The notes under the pieces are model-generated. The model saw only the letters and a program-made list of their open reading frames with translations. It was not told the DNA's origin and did no database searches. Positions 1 through 6,163 of a stretch of 12,459 nucleotides of DNA are shown piece by piece. Source of the stretch: Methylocystaceae bacterium (lineage in GTDB: Bacteria; Pseudomonadota; Alphaproteobacteria; Rhizobiales; Beijerinckiaceae). Within the stretch, counting starts at the first letter, position 1, and each line of letters begins with the position of its first letter. The stretch spans positions 1 to 12,459 of the forward strand of contig PLZT01000244.1 in NCBI GenBank assembly GCA_003152255.1, written 5' to 3'. A program made the translations under genes and the position numbers.

Positions 1-1391
1 TGAACGGCTTCATGCCGGGAGGCGGCGTGTTCTCCGTGCCGACCGCTCAGGCGGCGGGCTTCGTGGACCCGTTGGCGCCCAAGCAGCCGCACTTCGCGCC
101 CAAGATCAAATCGGTCATCTGGCTGCATATGGACGGCGCGCCCAGCACGCTCGATCTCTATGACTACAAGCCCGATCTCATCAAACTTAACGGTCAGGAA
201 GTGCCGGAATCCTTCCTCAAGGGGATCAAGACCAGCACGCAAGGCGGCGTCGGCAAGCTATTCGAGTCGAAACGCACATGGAAGCAATATGGCGAAAGCG
301 GCGCCTGGTTCTCGGATTGGGCGCCCAATATCGCCCAGCACGCCGACAAGCTCACCTTCATCAAGTCGAGCGTCACCGTCGGCGCCACGCACGACATTTC
401 AATCCTGAAGCTGAACACCGGCGATGTTAACCCGGGGCGTCCGTCGCTCGGCGCCTGGATTTCCTACGCGCTTGGCTCGGCCAATCCGGACCTGCCCCCC
501 TATGTCGTGCTCTACAGCGGCCAGCGTGAGCCGCGCGCGGGCTCGGTGAACTGGAGTTCGGGCTTCCTGCCGGCGGTCTATCAGGGCACGGCCTTCCGTC
601 CCGGCCCGTCGCCGATTCTCAACCTCTCGCGGCCCGAGTTGATTTCGGCCGAACAGCAGCGCGACAATCTCGACCTGCTGCACAGGCTGAACGACATCGC
701 CTCCAAGGAACGTCCCGACGACAGCGAACTCGCGGCGCGCACGCGCTCCTATGAACTTGCCTATCGCATGGAGACATCGGCGCCGGAAGCCGTCGACTTC
801 AGCAAGGAGACCGCCGCCACCAAGGAGCTTTATGGACTGAACGACGAGGACGCGAAGGAATACGGCGAGGTGCTGCTGCGCGCCCGTCGTCTGGTCGAGC
901 GCGGCGTTCGCTTCATTCAGGTTGTTTCGGGGCCTTTGGACAGAGCCGGGGACGACCCCGCCAATCGGAACTGGGACGCTCATTCGAAACTCGTCGCCAA
1001 CCACTCCGCTCACACCAGGGCCGTGGACAAGCCGATCGGCGGGCTGCTTACCGATCTCGCGGCGCGCGGCCTGCTCGACGAAACCCTGGTCGTGTGGACG
1101 TCGGAATTCGGCCGCACGCCCTACGGACAAAGCGGCGACGGCCGCGACCACAATCCCTGGGGCTATACGCAATGGCTCGCCGGCGGCGGTCTGAAGCATG
1201 GCTTCAGCTATGGCCAGACGGATGAAATCGGCCTGAAGACGGTCGAGAATCCGGTCGACACCTATGACGTTCATGCGACCGTCCTCCAACTACTCGGACT
1301 GGATCATCTTAAGACCACCTTCCTGCACAGCGGCCGCTCCGAACGTCCCACGGTCGTTTACGGCAAGGTTGTGAAGGACATCCTCGCCTAA
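1..1391 (+). CDS. DUF1501 family protein, 5' end outside the window
   Basis: This is the C-terminal part of a DUF1501 protein, a family with an alkaline phosphatase/sulfatase-like fold whose substrate is mostly unknown. Numbering from the ATG at 12, MDGAPSTLDLYDYKP lies at residues 40-54, TSEFGRTP at 363-370, and DHNPWG from residue 379. The C-terminus carries the usual YDVHATVLQLLGLDH and SGR segments, so the 3' end is complete. The reading frame is open back to base 3, and DUF1501 proteins normally begin with an R-R-x-F-like Tat signal. The ATG at 12 is therefore probably an internal codon and the true start lies upstream. In many bacteria such genes sit beside DUF1800 or cytochrome-type DUF1549/DUF1553 genes; any such partner here would be to the left, out of view. 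Its export is inferred from the family. The biochemical role is not known. Confidence 0.9.
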   Translation, partial: NGFMPGGGVFSVPTAQAAGFVDPLAPKQPHFAPKIKSVIWLHMDGAPSTLDLYDYKPDLIKLNGQEVPESFLKGIKTSTQGGVGKLFESKRTWKQYGESGAWFSDWAPNIAQHADKLTFIKSSVTVGATHDISILKLNTGDVNPGRPSLGAWISYALGSANPDLPPYVVLYSGQREPRAGSVNWSSGFLPAVYQGTAFRPGPSPILNLSRPELISAEQQRDNLDLLHRLNDIASKERPDDSELAARTRSYELAYRMETSAPEAVDFSKETAATKELYGLNDEDAKEYGEVLLRARRLVERGVRFIQVVSGPLDRAGDDPANRNWDAHSKLVANHSAHTRAVDKPIGGLLTDLAARGLLDETLVVWTSEFGRTPYGQSGDGRDHNPWGYTQWLAGGGLKHGFSYGQTDEIGLKTVENPVDTYDVHATVLQLLGLDHLKTTFLHSGRSERPTVVYGKVVKDILA

Positions 1392-1394
1392 TCG

Positions 1395-1637
1395 ATGACG
1401 AGCGGTGTCGTCATCTCGGTGTTGATGGGCCGCGCGGCGCTCGCCGCCGCCAGCCCTTCGGCGCGGCGAGCAATGGCCGCGCCGTCCATCTCGGCGCCGA
1501 TCGAAGATCTGTCTTTCGTCCCCGCGCAACTCAGCGTGACGGTCGGAACGAAGGTTATCTTCGTCAATCACGACCGCTTACCGCGTTCCGTTGCCGGCAC
1601 GTTCAGCGAGAAAGGAAAAATGGAACGATGCGCATGA
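1395..1637 (+). pseudogene. truncated cupredoxin-like remnant
   Basis: The frame encodes 80 residues: a weak export-signal-like start followed by one half of a plastocyanin/amicyanin-like domain (FVPAQLSVTVGTKVIFVNHD, residues 41-60). In the family the next segment is D-x-P-H-x-V, whose His binds copper; here it reads RLPRSV, with Arg instead of His. The frame then stops at 1635-1637, before the C-terminal C-x-H-x-M copper-binding loop, and overlaps the start of the next gene. No continuation of the cupredoxin is visible in the other frames, because the following DNA is the cytochrome gene. There is no clear ribosome binding site at a good distance from the ATG at 1395. It is most likely a decayed gene. 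A short expressed protein without copper is possible but less likely. Confidence 0.55.
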
Positions 1638-2026
1638 AGGTGGTCACTCTATTGTCGATATGCGTCATGCTGAGTTGCGGACCCGTGATCGCCGCCATCG
1701 ACTTCCACGGCTATGACGACGATCTGATGCGCGATCTCGACAAGACCATTAAATATTTCGAGCCAGACATCACCGCGAAAAACGCCGACGCCGCCAGGGA
1801 CGACGCCGCCGTGCTTCAGGAGGGCTTCAAATACACCGAGGCGTTTTTCGCCAAGAACGGCGCGGAGGACGCCGTGAAAATTTCAAGGGAAGGCACGCAA
1901 CGCATCGCCGACGCGCTAAAATTCGTCGAGCAGAACGATTTCGAATCCGCCGCCGCCGCGGCGCGCGAGACGACGCAATTGTGCAAGTCCTGTCACGATC
2001 TCTACAAGAAAACCATCGCCCGGTGA
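1628..2026 (+). CDS. small exported c-type cytochrome, class II-like
   Basis: This 132-residue protein starts with a Sec signal peptide (hydrophobic residues about 4-22, likely cleavage after the Ala-Ala at 22-23). It ends with a single heme c site: Cys119, Cys122 and His123, nine residues from the C-terminus. A C-terminal CxxCH after an all-helical, Ala-rich body is the layout of cytochrome c' and related class II cytochromes, although the mature part (about 109 residues) is shorter than the usual 125-130. It should be a periplasmic electron carrier or ligand-binding heme protein. Two starts are possible, ATG 1628 and ATG 1634; a GGA at 1622-1624 fits the second somewhat better. Cys17 in the signal makes a poor lipobox (MLSC), so lipidation is unlikely. 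The gene overlaps the cupredoxin remnant by 10 bases and is 31 bases from the next gene. Confidence 0.8.
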   Translation: MRMKVVTLLSICVMLSCGPVIAAIDFHGYDDDLMRDLDKTIKYFEPDITAKNADAARDDAAVLQEGFKYTEAFFAKNGAEDAVKISREGTQRIADALKFVEQNDFESAAAAARETTQLCKSCHDLYKKTIAR

Positions 2027-2057
2027 GGCGCGCGACCACGAACAGGGAACCAACCAC

Positions 2058-2948
2058 ATGACCCGCTTGACCGCCAATGACTTCCACCCCGAGGTCTTAA
2101 AGCTCTTCGACCGCTATGTGCATGGCCTGACCGACCGTCGCGGCTTTCTCGAAGGCGCGAAGAAATTCGCCGCCGGCGGCGTCGGCGCGGGCGCGTTGCT
2201 CGAGGCGCTGAACCCGCGCTTCGCCGAGGCCGAGCAGGTCGCCAAGGACGATCCGCGCATTGTCGGAAAGTTCGTCGAATATCCATCGCCCGAGGGCTAT
2301 GGAACCGTGAAGGGCTATCTGGTGGAGCCGGCGAAAGCGCAAGGCAAATTGCCGACCGTGCTTGTCGTGCATGAAAATCGCGGCCTCAATCCGCACATCG
2401 AGGACATCGCGCGGCGCCTCGCGCTCGACAATTTCATCGCCTTCGCGCCCGATGCGCTGGCGCCGCTCGGCGGCTATCCCGGCGACGAGGACAAGGCGCG
2501 CGAACTGTTCCCGAAGCTCGATCAGGCCAAGACCCGCAAGGATTTCATCCTCGCCGCGCGCGTGCTGAAGGCGTTGCCCGAAGGCAATGGCAAGGTTGGC
2601 GTCGTCGGCTTCTGCTACGGCGGCGGCGTCGCGAATTATCTGGCGACGCAACTTCCCGATCTCGCGGCGGCCGTTCCTTTTTACGGCGCGCAGCCGCCGG
2701 CCGAAGACGTCGCCAGGATCAAGGCTGCGTTGTTGATCCATTACGCCGGCAGTGACGACCGGATCAATGCGGGCTGGCCGGCCTATGAGGCGGCGCTGAA
2801 GGCCGCGGGCGTCAAATACGAGGCCTTCATCTACCCCGGCGTGCAGCACGGCTTCAACAATGACACGACGCCTCGCTTCGATGCGGCGGCGGCGAAGCTC
2901 GCCTGGAGCCGCACCATCGATTTCTTCAACGCGCGTCTGCGCGGATGA
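2058..2948 (+). CDS. dienelactone hydrolase family protein, Tat-type signal
   Basis: This is a 296-residue alpha/beta hydrolase of the dienelactone hydrolase family. The nucleophile motif GFCYGGG places Cys186. The other triad members are Asp233 in GSDDR and His264 in QHGFNN. The C-to-D and D-to-H spacings (47 and 31) closely match the classical enzyme, so the catalytic triad looks intact. The N-terminus carries TDRRGFLEG (twin Arg at 27-28), followed by a Gly/Ala-rich weakly hydrophobic stretch, as in Tat signals of exported members of this family; the enzyme is therefore probably periplasmic. The real substrate is unknown; catechol degradation is not implied because no related pathway genes are present. 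An AGGGA at 2044-2048 sits nine bases before the ATG. It lies between a cytochrome gene and a rhodanese-like gene with short gaps, suggesting co-transcription. Confidence 0.9.
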   Translation: MTRLTANDFHPEVLKLFDRYVHGLTDRRGFLEGAKKFAAGGVGAGALLEALNPRFAEAEQVAKDDPRIVGKFVEYPSPEGYGTVKGYLVEPAKAQGKLPTVLVVHENRGLNPHIEDIARRLALDNFIAFAPDALAPLGGYPGDEDKARELFPKLDQAKTRKDFILAARVLKALPEGNGKVGVVGFCYGGGVANYLATQLPDLAAAVPFYGAQPPAEDVARIKAALLIHYAGSDDRINAGWPAYEAALKAAGVKYEAFIYPGVQHGFNNDTTPRFDAAAAKLAWSRTIDFFNARLRG

Positions 2949-2985
2949 GTTTCTTCGCTCGCCTCTCGCAACAGGAACGAACCAG

Positions 2986-3585
2986 ATGAATGCTTTTGTA
3001 AAACTCTCCGCCTCCGCGCTTGTGCTGTCGCTCGCTCTCGCGGCGCCGCTCGCGCGCGCGGCCGACAACGCGCCTGCCGCCGCCCCGAGCGCCACGCCCG
3101 CGCCCGCCGCGGCCCCAGCCGTCACGCCGGCCAACGATCCCGCCTATACCTACAAGACGCTGCGGCTCAATCGCGCGGCCGTCGACGCGGTGTTGTCAAA
3201 GCCCGAGCAGGCGCTGATCCTCGACATCCGGCGTCCCGACGAACTGACGAAGATCGGCGGCTTTCCGGTCTATCTGAGCATTCAGACCAGCGACGTGCAA
3301 AAGAGCCTTGGCTTCATACCGAAAGACCGCCTCATCATCGTCGTGTCGAACCGCGCGCATCGCGCCGGCGCCGTTGGCGATATTCTCCACGGCCTCGGCT
3401 ACAATGTCGTCGGCGCGACCGGTGTGCTGGACTATCAGGATGAAGGCGGCGTGTTGACGAAGATCGCGCCGCCGCCGCCGCGCCAGGCCGCCGCCGCTCC
3501 CGGCGCCGCTGCTGCTAGCGCCGCCCCTGGCGTACAGGCGAACGCCGTCGCCGCGGCTCCGTCCGCCCAGCCCGCGGCGAAGTAA
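2986..3585 (+). CDS. exported rhodanese-like protein lacking the catalytic Cys
   Basis: This 199-residue protein begins with a Sec signal (cleavage likely near A-R-A, residue 25). Next come an Ala/Pro-rich linker (about 28-48), one rhodanese-like domain (about 55-160), and a second Ala/Pro-rich tail (about 161-199). The rhodanese N-terminal motif LILDIRRPDE is present (77-86). In the active-site loop the sequence is IIVVSNRAHRAGAV (117-130), so Ser121 stands where active rhodaneses have Cys (normally V-Y-C-x-S-G-x-R). Sulfurtransferase activity is therefore unlikely, and the domain may bind a partner or ligand instead. The flanking low-complexity segments look like flexible spacers. The start at ATG 2986 is preferred over longer frames because AGGAACG at 2972-2978 precedes it and the signal peptide begins there. 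It follows the hydrolase gene by 37 bases. Confidence 0.8.
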   Translation: MNAFVKLSASALVLSLALAAPLARAADNAPAAAPSATPAPAAAPAVTPANDPAYTYKTLRLNRAAVDAVLSKPEQALILDIRRPDELTKIGGFPVYLSIQTSDVQKSLGFIPKDRLIIVVSNRAHRAGAVGDILHGLGYNVVGATGVLDYQDEGGVLTKIAPPPPRQAAAAPGAAAASAAPGVQANAVAAAPSAQPAAK

Positions 3586-3596
3586 AGTCGTCACCG

Positions 3597-3620
3597 GGCG
3601 ATCACATTCTTGTGATCGCC
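3597..3620 (+). terminator. 10-bp perfect hairpin after the rhodanese-like gene
   Basis: The arm ggcgatcaca (3597-3606) pairs perfectly with tgtgatcgcc (3611-3620) across a TTCT loop. It begins 11 bases after the stop codon and ends 40 bases before the peroxiredoxin start. No T tract follows, so it is not a canonical intrinsic terminator. It may be a partial terminator, an RNA-stabilising 3' hairpin, or an operator-like palindrome for the peroxiredoxin gene. Confidence 0.4.
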
Positions 3621-3660
3621 TCGGACGCCCATTCGAACAGCCGTCAACAGGATGCGTCGC

Positions 3661-4215
3661 ATGAAATTTTCTCGTCTTCTCCTCGCCCTTTCCGTCGGGC
3701 TGTTCGCGACCGCCGCGCAAGCCGCGTTGAAACCCGGCGACTCCGCGCCCGATTTCACCGTGCAGGCCGCGACCGGCGGAAAAGACTTTAGTTTCTCCCT
3801 GGCGGAGCAGCTGAAGAAAGGACCCGTCGTCGTGTATTTCTATCCAAAATCCTTCACGCGCGGCTGCACCATCGAGGCGCATGAATTCGCCGAGAATTAC
3901 GACAATTTCGTCGCGGCCGGCGCGTCGTTGATCGGCCTCTCCGCCGATACGATCGAGGTGCAGCGCGAATTCTCGACCAAGGAGTGTCGCGACAAGTTTC
4001 CCGTGGGCGCGGACCCATCTCTCTCGGTGATCAAAGCCTACGACGCCAAGCGGGAAAAACCCTCGCAGTCGGGCGACACGCTGGCCGACCGTATCTCTTA
4101 CGTGATCGGGCCGGATGGCAAGGTGCTTTTTGCTCTCACGGATTCGAATCCGACCAAGCATGTCCAGGACACGCTCGCCTTCGTCAAGCAGTGGCGCGAA
4201 CAACACCCGCGCTGA
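3661..4215 (+). CDS. exported peroxiredoxin, PrxQ/BCP type
   Basis: This is a thiol peroxidase of the AhpC/TSA superfamily, 184 residues from ATG 3661. A Sec signal (ending near A-Q-A, about residue 21) directs it to the periplasm. The peroxidatic motif FYPKSFTRGCTIEA gives Cys69 and resembles the BCP/PrxQ signature, with Thr three residues before the Cys. The resolving Cys that many PrxQ proteins have five residues later is absent (His there). The only other Cys is Cys109 in TKECRDKF, 40 residues on, which fits the variant PrxQ arrangement with the resolving Cys in the next helix. It would reduce H2O2 or organic peroxides using an unidentified periplasmic thiol donor. An alternative start, ATG 3652, would leave the ACAGG at 3647-3651 directly against the start codon, so 3661 is preferred. 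Confidence 0.85.
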   Translation: MKFSRLLLALSVGLFATAAQAALKPGDSAPDFTVQAATGGKDFSFSLAEQLKKGPVVVYFYPKSFTRGCTIEAHEFAENYDNFVAAGASLIGLSADTIEVQREFSTKECRDKFPVGADPSLSVIKAYDAKREKPSQSGDTLADRISYVIGPDGKVLFALTDSNPTKHVQDTLAFVKQWREQHPR

Positions 4216-4228
4216 AAAGCAGCGCGGG
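4206..4228 (+). terminator. 9-bp hairpin spanning the peroxiredoxin stop codon
   Basis: cccgcgctg (4206-4214) pairs perfectly with cagcgcggg (4220-4228) around an AAAAG loop. The TGA stop (4213-4215) lies at the end of the left arm. There is no T tract downstream. It may end or slow transcription before the cytochrome c' gene, which lies beyond an AT-richer leader, or protect the upstream mRNA 3' end. Confidence 0.4.
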
Positions 4229-4356
4229 CAAGCTGCGAAAATCCACTATTAAAGTAGACTAGATCGGAATAGAGGGATATTGAGAGCTTGGGCGTCGCCT
4301 GCTCGTTCGCGGCGGCGGATGAACAAACACAAATCGGGACAAGGAGAAAGATCGAG

Positions 4357-4905
4357 ATGCGTCAGTCTTTAACCGGCCTTCGCGCCATCGCCGCGACAGG
4401 AGCGGCTCTCGCCCTGAGCGCGGGAATTATCCTGTCCGCCAATGCGCAGAGCGCCGCACCGGCCCCGGCCCCGGCTCCCGCTCCCGCCGCGCGGGCTGGA
4501 GGCGCCGGCCCTTCGCCGACAAAACAGGCCATCGAGACGCGCAAGGCGGCGTACACCTTGATCGGAAACTACTTCCGTCAGCTTGGCGCCGTCGCCAAGG
4601 GGACCGCGCCCTATGACGAGGCCGACGCGACGAAGCGCGCCGAGCGCATCGCCTTCCTTTCGAACCTTCCGGGCGAGGCTTTCCCCGACGTCTCCAATGT
4701 CGGCGAGCCCGACACCAAGGCAAAGGCCGACGTCTGGACCAATCGCGCCGACTTCGACAAAAGGCTGAAGGATTTTCAGGCGCACGCCGTCGCTCTGGTT
4801 CAGGTGAACGCCACCGAGAAGGGCGCGACCGACGGCTTCAAGGCCGCCGTCGTCGCCCTCGGCGAGGATTGCAAGGGTTGCCACGACACTTACAAGGTCA
4901 AGTAG
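4357..4905 (+). CDS. cytochrome c, class II (cytochrome c'-like)
   Basis: This 182-residue exported cytochrome has a Sec signal (hydrophobic 11-28, cleavage likely after A-N-A, residue 30). An alternating Ala-Pro stretch follows (33-45), then a helical domain ending in C-K-G-C-H (Cys172, Cys175, His176) and D-T-Y-K, six residues from the end. A single C-terminal CxxCH on a four-helix-type body is the hallmark of cytochrome c', usually a periplasmic five-coordinate heme protein that binds NO or transfers electrons. The frame is open upstream to 4288, but AAGGAG at 4341-4346 lies ten bases before ATG 4357 and the signal peptide begins there, so this start is chosen. The gene is separated from the peroxiredoxin by 141 bases, including AT-richer DNA that could hold its own promoter, and is followed by a b561-type gene, a familiar pairing. 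Confidence 0.88.
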   Translation: MRQSLTGLRAIAATGAALALSAGIILSANAQSAAPAPAPAPAPAARAGGAGPSPTKQAIETRKAAYTLIGNYFRQLGAVAKGTAPYDEADATKRAERIAFLSNLPGEAFPDVSNVGEPDTKAKADVWTNRADFDKRLKDFQAHAVALVQVNATEKGATDGFKAAVVALGEDCKGCHDTYKVK

Positions 4906-4925
4906 CATTTCCAAGTAACTCTTCG

Positions 4926-4962
4926 CGCGGCGTTCCCCGCGGCACGGCTCGGGAACGCCGCG
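4926..4962 (+). terminator. 12-bp perfect hairpin after the cytochrome c' gene
   Basis: cgcggcgttccc (4926-4937) and gggaacgccgcg (4951-4962) are perfect inverse complements separated by 13 bases. It starts 21 bases after the cytochrome stop and ends 39 bases before the b561 start. This is the strongest hairpin in the window. It lacks a T tract, so it may be a partial terminator that makes cytochrome c' mRNA more abundant than b561 mRNA, or a processing and stability element. Confidence 0.5.
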
Positions 4963-5001
4963 ACATTCGATCCGCGATCTTCCGCTCAAGAGATTGCTTC
5001 C

Positions 5002-5748
5002 ATGACGACGCTCGACAACAACGTTCAAACGCAGGCCCGGCAAGACGCGCAAGGCGCCGAACATCGTCTCGTCTGGGATTGGCCCGTCCGCCTGTTCCAT
5101 TGGAGTCTCGTCGCGGCCTTCGTCGGCGCCTTCGTGACCAACAAGCTCGGCGTCGCCTATTTCAAATATCATGTCTGGTGCGGCTACGCCGTCATCGCAT
5201 TGGTGACGTTTCGTGTTCTCTGGGGTCTCTTCGGCACCAAGCACGTGCGCTTTTGGAACTTCGTGCGAGGCCCGCGCGCGACACTGCGTTATGCGCGCGA
5301 TTTCTGGCGCGGATATGCGGAGAGTCACGCGGGACATAATCCGCTCGGCGCGCTGATGGTGCTTTTGCTGCTGGGAGCGCTCGGCGCGCAGGCGGCCTTC
5401 GGCCTTTTCTCCAACGACGAGATCTTCAATGTCGGTCCGCTCGCCGGCTATGTGTCGAAACAGACGAGCCTGCTGCTGACATCGTTGCATCGCAGGACAT
5501 TCTACTGGATCGCCGCCGCGGTCGCGATTCATGTCGCGGCGGTGCTTCTGCATGTCGTCGGCAAGCGCGAGAATCTGGTGCGCGCGATGATCACCGGCCG
5601 CAAAGGCGCTCACGCGGTCGCTCCCCATGACGAGATCGACTCGTCGCGCGGTTGGCTCGCGGTCGCGCTGGCCGCCGGCGTCGCGACGGCGCTGGCCCTG
5701 CTGTTGCATTTCGCGCCAAGCGCCGAAGCCGATCCGGGCGAGTTCTGA
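5002..5748 (+). CDS. cytochrome b561-type membrane protein
   Basis: This 248-residue integral membrane protein matches the bacterial cytochrome b561 / hydrogenase b-subunit family. The diagnostic N-terminal motif VWDWPVRLFHW (24-34) contains His33. Other candidate heme ligands or conserved His are His57 in YHVWCGY, His112 in GHNPLG, His163 and His177. Membrane helices are visible at about 31-49, 60-77, 114-135, 166-186 and, as an extra C-terminal helix, 217-235. The family carries two b hemes and moves electrons between the quinone pool and periplasmic carriers. Being next to a cytochrome c' gene, it likely exchanges electrons with that protein, although the electron donor and acceptor cannot be read from sequence. 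A weak AAGAGA precedes ATG 5002 by eight bases. The C-terminal helix and short acidic tail go beyond the four-helix core. Confidence 0.88.
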   Translation: MTTLDNNVQTQARQDAQGAEHRLVWDWPVRLFHWSLVAAFVGAFVTNKLGVAYFKYHVWCGYAVIALVTFRVLWGLFGTKHVRFWNFVRGPRATLRYARDFWRGYAESHAGHNPLGALMVLLLLGALGAQAAFGLFSNDEIFNVGPLAGYVSKQTSLLLTSLHRRTFYWIAAAVAIHVAAVLLHVVGKRENLVRAMITGRKGAHAVAPHDEIDSSRGWLAVALAAGVATALALLLHFAPSAEADPGEF

Positions 5749-6160
5749 ATTTTTCAAGACCTTCTCTCGATCAACCGCCGCCATCGCCATCCAGGGCGCT
5801 CGGCCGTGGGTCTGTTAATTCGCATGGGCCGTAAAACCGATCGGCGAAGGGTCGCGCAAGCAAGCAATTGATCTCGGAATCATGGGAAGCCCTGAGCGGG
5901 CTCATGATTGGACTCCGATTTTTACACCCCGCGCGCATGGTTCCATTTTATCCCGCCTCTGTTACTCTCGACATGTCTCGCGGCCCGTCCGCGCGCCCTC
6001 TGGCCGTCGCACACAGATCGGTCCGCGCCGTCATCACGCCGTTTGGCGAAAAGCCCGGCGCAGCGGGACGCGAGATCACGGACGCGAACTCGATTACTCT
6101 ATCGTCTCAAAAAGAATGCCTACGCCCCGCACGTATAGACATTGAAGTGGGAGACTCGCC
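5749..6160. other. 412-base gap without a convincing gene
   Basis: Several open frames cross this stretch, but they have no family resemblance, run into the next gene out of frame, and are rich in Arg, Pro and Ser, as expected for chance frames in GC-rich DNA. It probably holds the promoter of the SLOG operon. A possible sigma70-like pair is TTACAC at 5922-5927 with TTTTAT at 5946-5951 (18-base spacer), and another -10-like TATAGA lies at 6134-6139 without a good -35; both are weak. A small imperfect stem (agccc 5888-5892, gggct 5898-5902) is also visible. No strong terminator for the b561 gene is seen. Confidence 0.5.
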
Positions 6161-6163
6161 TTG
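6150..6163 (+). promoter_or_regulatory. ribosome binding site deciding a TTG start
   Basis: GGAG at 6150-6153 lies seven bases before TTG 6161. An in-frame stop (TGA 6143-6145) lies just upstream, and no ATG or GTG occurs between it and the conserved VGVTGHRP motif. TTG 6161 is therefore the only standard start compatible with a complete N-terminal domain. Confidence 0.75.

Noticed and set aside
399..1289. 296-residue open frame on the minus strand within the DUF1501 gene
   Set aside because: It lies wholly antisense to a recognised family member, has no family motif and is Arg/Val-rich as expected from GC-rich complementary strands.
2097..3134. 345-residue minus-strand frame across the hydrolase and rhodanese-like genes
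   Set aside because: Antisense to two well-supported genes; Arg/Ala-rich with no recognisable domain.
3196..4206. 336-residue minus-strand frame across the rhodanese-like and peroxiredoxin genes
   Set aside because: Antisense shadow spanning two genes and a hairpin; no motif.
4288..4356. Extended N-terminus for the cytochrome c' gene from an earlier TTG
   Set aside because: It would place 23 charged residues before a normal signal peptide, while AAGGAG lies ten bases before ATG 4357.
4459..4488. Short repeated CCGGCC/CCGGCT-type tract
   Set aside because: It encodes an Ala-Pro spacer behind the cytochrome signal peptide; it is ordinary coding low complexity rather than a separate DNA repeat.
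4369..5790. 473-residue minus-strand frame across the cytochrome c' and b561 genes
   Set aside because: Its length is striking, but it covers the opposite strand of two clear cytochrome genes and reads through their hairpin; no domain is visible.
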